A stretch of DNA of 21,314 bases from Gammaproteobacteria bacterium. Its GTDB lineage: Bacteria; Pseudomonadota; Gammaproteobacteria; Pseudomonadales; M0112. How positions within the stretch are numbered: position 1 is the first letter of the stretch; every line of letters begins with the position of its first letter. This document shows, in pieces, positions 13,858 to 21,268 of the stretch. A program made the position numbers and the translations under genes. Where the stretch lies: positions 1 through 21,314 of the forward strand of contig SBFY01000197.1 in assembly GCA_006227085.1 (NCBI GenBank), read 5' to 3'. The notes under the pieces are model-generated. The model was not told where the DNA came from, searched no databases, and worked only from the letters and a program-made list of their open reading frames with translations.

Positions 13858-16095
13858 ATGAAGCACCGTTTCGCCTTCTGGGTCAGCCTGCTGTGTGTGC
13901 TGCAGGCCAATGCTGTGTGGGCAAGCGGTGCATTCGACCAGAGCCGGGACGGCTTCGTCAATAATGACCAATGCCTGTCCTGCCATGCCCGGCAAGCCTT
14001 TGACTGGCGAGCCTCTGATCATGCCAATGCCATGCAGCCGGCCAATGACGCCACCGTGCTCGGCAATTTTGCTGGCAGCGAATTTGAAGGCGAAGGCCTG
14101 AAGGCACGCTTCCATCGCGACAACGGCCAGTTCCTGGTCACCTTCAGCGAAAACGGCCGGACCGAAACACTCACCGTGGCATGGACCTTCGGTATCGACC
14201 CCCTGCAGCAATACCTGGTGACGTTCCCGAATGGCCAGCTGCAGGCGTTTCCTGTCGCCTGGGACACCAAACAACAGCGCTGGTTTCACCTGCAAGCCGG
14301 CGATGACGTCACACCCACTGACCCCTTGCACTGGCGCAAACGGTTTTTTATCGCCAATTCCTTTTGCATCGAATGCCATACCACCAATTTCAAGTTGGGT
14401 TACGACCCCGATACCAGCAGCTACCACAGCACAGCATCTGGCCACAATGTGAACTGCCAGGCCTGTCATGGCCCCGGTGAAGCGCACCTGCAATGGACCC
14501 GCTCACCCAACAGCGACCCACACAAAGGCTGGAATCCACAGGTGTTGCGCGACCCGCAGCAAAGCATCGCCCTGTGCGCGGACTGCCATGCCCGTCGCCA
14601 CCTGCTAACACCAGCGCGCAGCTGGGCAGCACCCTTGCTCGACGAGATCGTGCCGACAGCACTCAACGATGCGCTGTACTACCCGGATGGCCAGATCCGC
14701 GATGAAGTGTTCGAGTACAGTTCGTTTGCGCAAAGCCGCATGCACGAAGCCGGGCTCAGCTGCCTCGACTGCCACAACCCGCACACCCTGAAACCCCGCG
14801 CTGAAGGCAATGCCCTGTGCACCAGCTGCCATGAAGTGGGTAATGCCCGCTTCCCGTCATTGAAAGCCGCGACCTACAACAGCCCTGCGCACCACCACCA
14901 TGCCGATGGCAGCAGTGGCAGCCAGTGCGTGAGCTGCCACATGCCTGCCACCACCTACATGAAAGTGGATCCACGCCGCGACCATCGTTTCGGCACACCA
15001 CGACCGGACACCAGCAAGGTCCTCGGCACACCCAATGCCTGCAACCAGTGCCACGCTGACCAGTCCGTGGACTGGGCCATCCACACGCTGGACCAATGGT
15101 TCCCGCAAGGTCGCCACACACAGCCTGATACTCGTGCACTGGCGCTGGCCGCCGCGCGCGCAGGTCGCCCCGAAGCCATCCAAACCCTCAAGCCCTTGCT
15201 GGCCAGCACACAGCAGCCGGCCATCTGGCGCGCCACACTGATTGATGCCCTGGCGCTTTACGGCCCCGCTTTGCTGAACAGCATCACGCCGTCCTTATCC
15301 GACCCGTCACCAATGGTGCGTGCCCATGCGGCGCGGACATTCGAACTGCAACCACGGGAAGTGCGCCAGCAATACTTGCCAGCCTTGTTGCTGGACCCGG
15401 TGCGTGCGGTACGACTGGAAAGCATCCGCTTGCTGGCGGATATCGACCCCGCCACCTTGCCAGCCAACCTGCAACCTGCCTGGCAGGCCGCACTGGAAGA
15501 ATACCGCGCTGCCCAGCAAACCCTGCCGGATCATCCGGAAGGCTATGCCAATCTCGGCCAGCTGGCCTATCACCAGGGCAATGCCTATGACGCCATCCGG
15601 CGCATGAAACAGGCATTGGAAAAAGACCCCCATTTCATCCCTGCCTACCAGTCACTGGCCGTGCTCTATAGCCAGATTGGCGCCTATGACCGCGCCATCG
15701 ACACCTTGCAGCAGGCCATCACACACGCCTACCCGGAACAGCAAGGCGAGCTGTATTACACACTGGGACTGGCACTGGCAGAGCGCCAGCAATGGGAAGC
15801 GGCTGCAAAGGCACTGGAACAATCCATTGCACGACAAGCCGGCAATGATCGTGTGCACTACAACCTCGGGCTGGTATTGCAACAACAAGGCAAGTTCGGT
15901 GAGGCCATCACACAATTGCAGAAAGCGGTCGCCATCCGTGATGATGACCGCAGCCTGTATGCACTACTGCAACTCCTGATTGGCCAACAACGCATGGCTG
16001 AAGCGAAACCCGTACTCGACACACTGTTGAAACGCTACCCGCAGGATCAGGACTTACTGCAGATGCAACAGCAACTGCATCGCCAGCCACGCTAG
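13858..16095 (+). CDS. Octaheme c-type cytochrome fused to HEAT-like and TPR repeats
   Basis: A 745-residue periplasmic protein. A signal peptide (residues 1-22, ending in AVWAS) precedes eight CXXCH heme sites: 39-43, 170-174, 200-204, 240-244, 302-306, 321-325, 357-361 and 395-399. Residues ~425-525 form HEAT-like helical pairs ('LSDPSPMVRAHAARTFELQ', 'LDPVRAVRLESIRLLADI'). Residues ~561-741 are tetratricopeptide repeats ('EGYANLGQLAYHQGNAYDAI' and similar). Heme-rich N-terminus plus repeat C-terminus is a known architecture of uncharacterised multiheme proteins; electron transfer with protein docking by the repeats is inference. AAGGA eight bases before ATG fixes the start. No cytochrome-maturation or quinol-oxidase gene is adjacent. 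The stop shares the CTAG at 16092-16095 with the SDR stop. Confidence 0.92.
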   Translation: MKHRFAFWVSLLCVLQANAVWASGAFDQSRDGFVNNDQCLSCHARQAFDWRASDHANAMQPANDATVLGNFAGSEFEGEGLKARFHRDNGQFLVTFSENGRTETLTVAWTFGIDPLQQYLVTFPNGQLQAFPVAWDTKQQRWFHLQAGDDVTPTDPLHWRKRFFIANSFCIECHTTNFKLGYDPDTSSYHSTASGHNVNCQACHGPGEAHLQWTRSPNSDPHKGWNPQVLRDPQQSIALCADCHARRHLLTPARSWAAPLLDEIVPTALNDALYYPDGQIRDEVFEYSSFAQSRMHEAGLSCLDCHNPHTLKPRAEGNALCTSCHEVGNARFPSLKAATYNSPAHHHHADGSSGSQCVSCHMPATTYMKVDPRRDHRFGTPRPDTSKVLGTPNACNQCHADQSVDWAIHTLDQWFPQGRHTQPDTRALALAAARAGRPEAIQTLKPLLASTQQPAIWRATLIDALALYGPALLNSITPSLSDPSPMVRAHAARTFELQPREVRQQYLPALLLDPVRAVRLESIRLLADIDPATLPANLQPAWQAALEEYRAAQQTLPDHPEGYANLGQLAYHQGNAYDAIRRMKQALEKDPHFIPAYQSLAVLYSQIGAYDRAIDTLQQAITHAYPEQQGELYYTLGLALAERQQWEAAAKALEQSIARQAGNDRVHYNLGLVLQQQGKFGEAITQLQKAVAIRDDDRSLYALLQLLIGQQRMAEAKPVLDTLLKRYPQDQDLLQMQQQLHRQPR

Positions 16096-16868
16096 AACGC
16101 GTCCGGTCGCAACATGGCGTCATGACCGCCATCGACGAATAACACCGAGCCGCAAATAAACGCTGCTTGTGGTGACAACAGGAAACACACAGCGTTAGCG
16201 ATATCCTCCGGCTGGCCGACACGGCCAACCGGCACACTGGCGGCAAACGCTTTCATCGCCTCACCAAAATCGGCTGATTGGGTTGCCGTATCGGTCAGTG
16301 GTGTTTTGGTGATACCGGGCGCCACCGCATTCATGCGAATCCCTTGCGCGGCCCACGCCGCACTGTTGCGCCGCATCCAGCAGGTCAACGCATATTTGCT
16401 GCCCGCATAGGCATTATGACCATCAAGGGTATCGATATGCGCGCAAGCGGCGGTTTCATCGCCGGCTTTCAGCAATTCAAGGTATCGTTTATCAAGACCC
16501 GGCATGGACGCTGAATTGGAAGAGACCAGCACCACCGTGCCCTTGCGCTTGGCCAGCAACCCGCGTAGACCCTCAATGGTGGCCAGCGCCCCGAAATAAT
16601 TCACCCGTGTCACCAATGAGTGCGGTTGCACATGCGGACCGAGGCCTGCACACGGTACAAAACCATCCAAGCCCTCAGGCGCCAGCGCCTGGATACCGGC
16701 AATCGCCTGCTGGCGACCTGCGGCAGTGGACAGGTCCGCCACCACATCCGCATCACGGATATCGACCACAATCACGCGATGGCCAGCTGCCAGCAGCTGC
16801 TGGCGAATGGCGGCCCCGATACCGGTGGCACCACCGGTCATGGCAACAGTAACCTTGTCAGCACCCAT
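16092..16868 (-). CDS. SDR oxidoreductase of the 3-alpha-hydroxysteroid dehydrogenase/carbonyl reductase type
   Basis: A 258-residue short-chain dehydrogenase. TGGATGIG (residues 11-18) binds the dinucleotide; Asp36 at the end of strand 2 (VVVDIRDA context) favours NAD(H); Asn90, Ser117 and the YAGSK motif with Tyr154 and Lys158 form the catalytic set. The long insertion between Ser and Tyr ('DKRYLELLKAGDETAACAHI') and the C-terminal 'VDGGHDAMLRPDAF' closely recall Comamonas testosteroni HsdA, a 3-alpha-hydroxysteroid dehydrogenase/carbonyl reductase. This is recall from memory, so the exact substrate is open: steroid, aromatic alcohol or another carbonyl. AGGGG six bases upstream supports ATG 16868. 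It converges on the cytochrome gene with both stops overlapping by four bases. Confidence 0.9.
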   Translation of the reverse strand: MGADKVTVAMTGGATGIGAAIRQQLLAAGHRVIVVDIRDADVVADLSTAAGRQQAIAGIQALAPEGLDGFVPCAGLGPHVQPHSLVTRVNYFGALATIEGLRGLLAKRKGTVVLVSSNSASMPGLDKRYLELLKAGDETAACAHIDTLDGHNAYAGSKYALTCWMRRNSAAWAAQGIRMNAVAPGITKTPLTDTATQSADFGEAMKAFAASVPVGRVGQPEDIANAVCFLLSPQAAFICGSVLFVDGGHDAMLRPDAF

Positions 16869-16905
16869 GAAAGACCCCTTGTATCGCCCGGACAGGATAG
16901 TCAGG

Positions 16906-16911
16906 CATAAT
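16906..16911 (+). promoter_or_regulatory. Possible -10 element just before the zinc-ribbon methyltransferase
   Basis: CATAAT lies only eight bases before the ATG, which would place transcription start near the start codon. No good -35 is 17 bases upstream. This is weak evidence for a leaderless mRNA. Confidence 0.25.
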
Positions 16912-16918
16912 CGGCCAG

Positions 16919-17935
16919 ATGAGCACCCCTGTCCATTACCAAGCCGACATCCTGCAATGCCCGGCCTGCCAGCATGGCGACCTGCAAAACCAACAGGATC
17001 GTCTGCACTGCCCTGCCTGCCAGAACGATTACGCCATTACAAACGGCATGCCAGTGTTACTGCCCGACCCCAGCATGAACACCAAACTGGTGGACATCGA
17101 CTACGACAAACTGCATTACATCAATGAAAACAGCCGCAACGGCATCTACAAAAGCTGGAAAGTGATTTTCGGGGAAAACGGCATCACTGGTGGCGAAGTA
17201 CTGGAACTCGGCGCCGGCACTGGCCAATTGACCTGGAACCTCAGCCATCGTTTCCCGTTTGATCGCGTTCATGCCACCGATATTTCACAGGAATTCCTGC
17301 AAGTGACCGCCGACCTGATCGGCCCTGTCGACAACACCTGCTACTACGTCTGCGATGCCAACCAATTGCCTTTCAAAGCCGGGTCGTTTGATGTGATCGT
17401 CGGCAATAGCGTGCTGCACCATTTCCTCGACTATGAACAGATCATCCAGCAACTGCACACCCTGCTACGCCCGGGTGGCCATGCGATCTTTTTTGAGCCG
17501 GTCCTGCAAGGCAAGGTGATGGTGGCCTTCCTGGCCAACCTGATCCTGCGCACCGAGCGCAACACCGGCCTGGCAGGGCTCACGGAAGAAGACCTGCACA
17601 AGCTCCAACATTTCATCCAGCACCTCACCAAATCCAAACGCATTGGTGATGACCGCGAAAAACTGGCCAGCATGGAAGACAAATATATTTTTGACATCCA
17701 TGACATGCGTGAACTCGGTGCACGCTGTGGCTACCAATCCAGTACCTATCGCAACAACCCGGTGTTTGATGGCAATTTCCGCATCAACATCGGCACCCAC
17801 CTCGAACGTGCCGGCATCGATTACACCAAAATCAGCCAATACCGTTTCCTGATTAATGCCTTCAAGGAAAACCTCGCCGACCTGATCCCGCGCGACATGG
17901 TCACCCCCATGGGGTATTTCATTTTCAGGCGTTAA
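16919..17935 (+). CDS. Zinc-ribbon SAM-dependent methyltransferase
   Basis: A 338-residue protein. The N-terminal ~50 residues hold two CPAC pairs (Cys14, Cys17, Cys31, Cys34) in a Trm112/rubredoxin-like zinc ribbon, ending 'YAITNGMPVLLPD', common in bacterial methyltransferases. A class I core follows with VLELGAGTGQL (motif I, residues 94-104), 'VHATDISQEFLQVT', 'FDVIVGNSVLHHFLDYEQII' and 'LLRPGGHAIFFEPVLQGK'. The C-terminal ~120 residues have no family I recognise. The methyl acceptor is unknown. The region before ATG 16919 lacks a good RBS but carries CATAAT at 16906-16911, so the mRNA may be leaderless or nearly so. It is divergent from the SDR, 50 bases between starts. Confidence 0.88.
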   Translation: MSTPVHYQADILQCPACQHGDLQNQQDRLHCPACQNDYAITNGMPVLLPDPSMNTKLVDIDYDKLHYINENSRNGIYKSWKVIFGENGITGGEVLELGAGTGQLTWNLSHRFPFDRVHATDISQEFLQVTADLIGPVDNTCYYVCDANQLPFKAGSFDVIVGNSVLHHFLDYEQIIQQLHTLLRPGGHAIFFEPVLQGKVMVAFLANLILRTERNTGLAGLTEEDLHKLQHFIQHLTKSKRIGDDREKLASMEDKYIFDIHDMRELGARCGYQSSTYRNNPVFDGNFRINIGTHLERAGIDYTKISQYRFLINAFKENLADLIPRDMVTPMGYFIFRR

Positions 17936-17953
17936 GCCTGACACCCTGTTACG

Positions 17954-17985
17954 GAGTATTGCTTTTCCTGCCCAAGCAGGTACTC
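17954..17985 (+). terminator. Possible hairpin after the zinc-ribbon methyltransferase gene
   Basis: CCTGC-CCAA-GCAGG (17967-17980) forms a 5-bp hairpin followed by TACTCTTT, and an outer pair GAGTA (17954-17958) with TACTC (17981-17985) can extend it across an 8-base bulge. The T-run is poor, so this is either a weak terminator or leader structure for the downstream genes. Confidence 0.35.
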
Positions 17986-18033
17986 TTTCCCCATGCCATG
18001 CAAGGATATGCTTGGCAATAATAAAAATGGATC

Positions 18034-18048
18034 CAAGGGGGATACATG
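18034..18048 (+). repeat. First copy of a near-duplicated translation start region
   Basis: CAAGGGGGATACATG here and CAAGGGGGATGCATG at 18195-18209 differ at one of 15 bases, 161 bases apart. In both, a G-rich Shine-Dalgarno-like block lies four bases before an ATG. The second copy is the start region of the TonB receptor, the first that of a 54-codon ORF. Confidence 0.7.
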
Positions 18049-18210
18049 GAAGCGGCCAATACCGCATCCTGCCATGCCGCTCCCAACAGGCGACCCGCTC
18101 GCCTGACGGGCTCACTCCCCCCGCAAAAACGCAACATCCTGCTCGTATCCAAATCCATCCATGACATGACTGTCACGACTAACCTATGCACCAACAAGGG
18201 GGATGCATGA
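18046..18210 (+). CDS. Possible 54-residue upstream ORF/leader peptide of the TonB receptor
   Basis: An ATG at 18046 with AAGGGGG four bases upstream opens a 54-codon frame whose TGA (18208-18210) overlaps the receptor ATG at 18207 (ATGA) and touches a second ATG at 18210. The predicted peptide starts MEAANTASCHAAPNRRPARL and has no signal peptide, membrane segment or known domain; it is rich in Thr, Asn and Ala. The start region nearly duplicates that of the receptor gene. Overlap suggests translational coupling and hence a regulatory leader, but a chance frame in the 5' untranslated region cannot be excluded without conservation data. Confidence 0.4.
   Translation: MEAANTASCHAAPNRRPARLTGSLPPQKRNILLVSKSIHDMTVTTNLCTNKGDA
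18162..18175. promoter_or_regulatory. Palindromic operator-like site before the TonB receptor
   Basis: TGACA-TGAC-TGTCA is a perfect 5-bp inverted repeat with a 4-base spacer, 31 bases before the receptor ATG. Its symmetry is operator-like, but no regulator gene is nearby and no known consensus is matched with confidence. Confidence 0.3.
18195..18209 (+). repeat. Second copy of the near-duplicated start region (TonB receptor RBS)
   Basis: CAAGGGGGATGCATG matches the copy at 18034-18048 at 14 of 15 bases. It holds the receptor Shine-Dalgarno block GGGGG at 18198-18202, followed by ATG at 18207 (4-base spacing) and ATG at 18210 (7-base spacing), so the exact start codon is ambiguous. Confidence 0.7.
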
Positions 18211-20426
18211 TGACTCACTACGCCGCGAAAAAACCGCTGGCACTGGCTGTGGCCCTGGCGTCTGGCCTGCTGGCTCACAGTGCCATCGCACAAGACACCG
18301 GAAACGCCCGCGCCACCACGCTCGAAGAAGTGATCGTGACCGCAGAAAAGCGCGAAGCTTCCCTGCAGGACACCCCGATCTCTATCGCCGCACTCTCGAG
18401 TGACAACCTGGAAACCCTGGGTATCTCCGGGATTGGTGACATGGGCAAGAACGTGCCCAACCTGGAAATGGCACCCTTCCCGAACAGCCGCTCGGCCTAT
18501 GTGATGTTCATCCGTGGTGTCGGCAGCAACGAATCCCAGACCACCCAGGATCCTGCCGTGGGTGTCTATATGGATGGTGTCTATGTTGCCCGCAACATCG
18601 GCCTGGGCGCTGATGTGGCTGACCTGGAGCGCGTTGAAGTGCTGCGTGGCCCACAGGGTATCCTGTATGGCCGCAACACCACTGGCGGCGCCGTCAACCT
18701 GATCTCCGCCAAGCCCACCGGTGAATTCGGCTTCAAGGAAGTCGCCACCGCTGGCAATTACGGTTACTGGCGCAGCCAGACCCAGATCAACCTGGCAGAA
18801 AGCGCAGGTGTCAGCGCCAAGATCAGTTTTGATCGTTCTGAAAAGGATGGTTGGCGCCAGAATGCATCCGGTGGCCACGACTTCCAGGATGAAGACAAAA
18901 CCGGTGCACGTCTCGCCTTGCGCATGGCAGCCAGCGAAGACCTGACCATCGATTACAGCTATGACATGTCCGATATCGGTGGCCCGCAAGGGTATTACCA
19001 GATCATCGAAGTCCCTGCGACCGCACGTAACTACTATTTGGGCTTGGGTATTCCGGCTGGTGCTGTCGATTTCTTTATCCTGCCGACGGTCAATGCCTAT
19101 TCCAACAAACACCGTGGCGAATGGGGCTTCCAAAGCACACCGGTTAAAGACAGCGACACCGATATCCAGGGTCATGGCCTGACCGTCACCTGGGAACTCG
19201 GCGACATCACCCTGAAATCGATTACCGGTTACCGGGAGCTGCAGGAAAACGTCAGCCAGAACTACTCTGGCAACCCGTTCGTGGAAGCATTGAATGTGGA
19301 TGCCCGTGTCCATCACCGCCAGTTCTCACAGGAACTGCAGGCGATTGGCGAAGCCCTGGACGGAGGCCTCAAGTATGTGGCTGGCTTGTACTACTTCAAC
19401 GAACATGGTTATGAGCGTGAATACGACACCTCAGCCGGCTTTGTGGTGGAAAACCGCTGGATCAAATCCGACAACGAAGCCTGGGCAGCTTATGGCCAAG
19501 TGACCTGGACACCGGTTGATCCGCTCGACATCACCTTGGGCGGCCGCTACACGGTTGACGAACGCGAAGCAGAAAAGTTCAGCGGCGTTTATTTCAGCCA
19601 GGTGCGCAAAGCCGATGAGGACTACAGCAACTTCAGCCCGGCGTTGACCATCAATTACCGCTGGACCGATGACATCTCAACCTATGCGAAAGCCACCAGC
19701 GGCTACAAATCCGGCGGCTTTAACACCCGCTCAACGGAAACCGGTTTCCTGCAACCGTATGACGAGGAAGAAGTGGTTTCCTATGAAATCGGCATGAAAT
19801 CGACCTGGCTGGATGACCGTGTACGCTTGAACGTGGCCGGTTTCTACAATGACTGGACCGACATGCAGCAGAACTTCATCCTCGTACCCGGCACGCCCTT
19901 CCTGACCGATACCTTCAATGCGGGTGAAGCCGTTACCCAGGGTTTCGAGATCGACATGGTCGCCGTCCTGCTGGAAGGCTTGCAGCTCTCGGTGAGCTAC
20001 GGCTACACCAATGCCGAGTTCAAGGAGGTGATTGATCCGGGCACCGGGCTGGATGTGGCAGATTTCTACACCATGCCCTACGCACCGGAAAACTCCTATG
20101 CCGTGGCACTGGACTATGACCTGCCCAGCTTCAGCTTTGGCAACATGAGCCTGCATGTGGACTACAGCTGGCGTGATGACACCGTTGGCACGGCACCGCC
20201 GCAAGACGGCTTTGACCTGCCCAGCTATGGCCTGCTGAACGCACGCATCACACTCGCCGATGTGGCCACCGGTCACGATGGCAGCTCACTCAAGTTCGCC
20301 ATTTGGGGCAAGAACCTGAATGATGAAGAGTACCTGCTGCACACGATCGGCCTGGGTGGCACCAATGTCGGCTGGTTCGGTGAACCCCGCACGTATGGGC
20401 TCGACATTACCTACGAATACCAGTGA
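18207..20426 (+). CDS. TonB-dependent outer-membrane receptor
   Basis: A 739-residue receptor for energised uptake of a scarce or large substrate across the outer membrane. The signal peptide (LALAVALASGLLAHSAIAQ, cleavage near residue 28) is followed by a TonB-box-like LEEVIVTA at 39-46 and the plug domain ('DTPISIAALSSDNLETLGIS', RGVGSN, GVYMDGVYVAR, 'LERVEVLRGPQGILYGRNTT', GGAVNLISAKP). A ~22-strand barrel follows and ends with the family-typical 'FGEPRTYGLDITYEYQ' with aromatic residues near the C-terminus. It belongs to the receptor class abundant in sphingomonads and Cellvibrionales; the ligand cannot be named. No cobalamin-riboswitch boxes were seen in the leader. Start 18207 or 18210; a longer form from 18186 would contain the RBS and is unlikely. 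It ends just before a perfect terminator. Confidence 0.95.
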   Translation: MMTHYAAKKPLALAVALASGLLAHSAIAQDTGNARATTLEEVIVTAEKREASLQDTPISIAALSSDNLETLGISGIGDMGKNVPNLEMAPFPNSRSAYVMFIRGVGSNESQTTQDPAVGVYMDGVYVARNIGLGADVADLERVEVLRGPQGILYGRNTTGGAVNLISAKPTGEFGFKEVATAGNYGYWRSQTQINLAESAGVSAKISFDRSEKDGWRQNASGGHDFQDEDKTGARLALRMAASEDLTIDYSYDMSDIGGPQGYYQIIEVPATARNYYLGLGIPAGAVDFFILPTVNAYSNKHRGEWGFQSTPVKDSDTDIQGHGLTVTWELGDITLKSITGYRELQENVSQNYSGNPFVEALNVDARVHHRQFSQELQAIGEALDGGLKYVAGLYYFNEHGYEREYDTSAGFVVENRWIKSDNEAWAAYGQVTWTPVDPLDITLGGRYTVDEREAEKFSGVYFSQVRKADEDYSNFSPALTINYRWTDDISTYAKATSGYKSGGFNTRSTETGFLQPYDEEEVVSYEIGMKSTWLDDRVRLNVAGFYNDWTDMQQNFILVPGTPFLTDTFNAGEAVTQGFEIDMVAVLLEGLQLSVSYGYTNAEFKEVIDPGTGLDVADFYTMPYAPENSYAVALDYDLPSFSFGNMSLHVDYSWRDDTVGTAPPQDGFDLPSYGLLNARITLADVATGHDGSSLKFAIWGKNLNDEEYLLHTIGLGGTNVGWFGEPRTYGLDITYEYQ

Positions 20427-20433
20427 TGGTAAC

Positions 20434-20469
20434 AAACAAAAAAGGCGCCTTGCGGCGCCTTTTTTGTTT
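20434..20469. terminator. Bidirectional rho-independent terminator
   Basis: Two perfect 16-base arms (20434-20449 and 20454-20469) enclose the loop TTGC. The GC core GGCGCC is flanked by A-tract on the left and T-tract on the right, so it can end transcription of the TonB receptor on the plus strand and of the EthD-like gene on the minus strand. The right arm reaches into the EthD stop codon (20468-20470). Confidence 0.93.
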
Positions 20470-21172
20470 AGCGTTTCTTGATTTGGTATTCACTCATCGG
20501 AATGACATTGAGCTTGTCGAAATCGATGAACTTCATGCAGCTTTCAATCATTGCCTGCTGGTTCTTGCGGAATTTCTCTTCATCATCCTTGGCATCAAAG
20601 AAGGCCATGGGATTCGTCATCGCCTCGGCAGGAAAACATTCCTCCACAATCGCATCCCATGCTGGCGCAGCCGTTGTGACGGCACGCACGATCACATTCT
20701 GCACATACCGGAAATTGGATTGTGTCTCGACCGCAATACGCGTGTGCTGCTTTAACCAGTAATCAAGCCAGCCTTCATAGGTCAGGCGCGGCGGTTTTTG
20801 CAGGAACACCACCTGGCTGTAGCCGGGCGTACGCTGGCCGGACTCACTCAGGTGTTTGGTGTTCACGATGGGTTCGGATTCGGTAACCAGGTAACCGGCC
20901 ACCCCACGACAGGATTCCAGCAGGATGCGCTCCACCCGCGAAGACTCCAGCGCTGATCGCACCCAGACGAAAGCCATGCCATCCGCTGCTGGCGTGCTGT
21001 TGACCTGGCGGGTCTTGTCAGCGGGCCGTACTGCATCATCGACCACATTGACCTGGACTGACAGCACCCCTGCATCCACCAGCTTCTGCTGCACCACGCC
21101 CGTCAAACGCTGGCGAAACGTGGTTTCCGATACGCCTTCCGGCCGCCACAGGATGTATGCCAGCTTTTCCAT
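20468..21172 (-). CDS. Two-domain EthD-like dimeric alpha/beta-barrel protein
   Basis: From ATG 21172 (GGGGG four bases upstream) the product is 234 residues. It reads as two ferredoxin-like halves: residues 1-105 (KLAYILWRPEGVSETTFRQR onward) and 116-234. The second half has the EthD pattern: a strand 'YSQVVFLQKPPRL', helix WLDYWLKQHTRIA (135-147), 'FRYVQNVIVRAV', and a late 'WDAIVEECFPAEAM...FFDAKDDEEKF'. EthD-type proteins belong to the dimeric alpha/beta-barrel superfamily and accompany oxidative or steroid/terpenoid degradation genes in several bacteria, but the activity is seldom known. No signal peptide. It converges on the TonB receptor and shares its terminator. A longer frame to 21238 lacks support. 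Confidence 0.82.
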   Translation of the reverse strand: MEKLAYILWRPEGVSETTFRQRLTGVVQQKLVDAGVLSVQVNVVDDAVRPADKTRQVNSTPAADGMAFVWVRSALESSRVERILLESCRGVAGYLVTESEPIVNTKHLSESGQRTPGYSQVVFLQKPPRLTYEGWLDYWLKQHTRIAVETQSNFRYVQNVIVRAVTTAAPAWDAIVEECFPAEAMTNPMAFFDAKDDEEKFRKNQQAMIESCMKFIDFDKLNVIPMSEYQIKKR

Positions 21173-21197
21173 GTCGCCCCCAATCAATGAAGGCGAC

Positions 21198-21203
21198 AGT
21201 ATA
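21198..21203 (-). promoter_or_regulatory. Candidate -10 element of the EthD-like gene
   Basis: TATACT on the minus strand is 25 bases before the EthD ATG at 21172 and lies just after a terminator, so a fresh promoter is needed here. No -35 match is found at 17 bases, because that position is inside the terminator hairpin. Confidence 0.4.
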
Positions 21204-21208
21204 GCGGC

Positions 21209-21234
21209 AAAAAAAAGGCCGGGACGAGCCCGGC
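21209..21234 (-). terminator. Rho-independent terminator of a minus-strand gene at the right edge
   Basis: On the minus strand GCCGGG-CTCGT-CCCGGC followed by CC and eight T residues forms a strong terminator. Its orientation means a minus-strand gene ends just to its right, and it insulates the EthD-like gene from it. Confidence 0.85.
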
Positions 21235-21268
21235 ACAAGGGGAATTTCCTGGATGAGGAGATAAGTCC

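Noticed and set aside
13828..14493. 221-residue minus-strand frame opposite the cytochrome gene that would extend into the AEC start.
   Set aside because: It conflicts with the eight heme motifs on the plus strand and has no domain of its own.
14887..14907. Run of His residues in the cytochrome resembling an engineered tag.
   Set aside because: It is a natural His-rich loop (AHHHHADG) between heme motifs and could provide distal heme ligands.
17936..18206. Cobalamin or other metabolite riboswitch in the TonB receptor leader.
   Set aside because: I found no B12-box-like or other conserved riboswitch core; only a short hairpin and the leader ORF.
17949..19316. Long open frame (455 residues) on the minus strand opposite the TonB receptor.
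   Set aside because: It is antisense to a clear receptor gene, has no RBS or family motif and its composition reflects the codon bias of the plus-strand gene.
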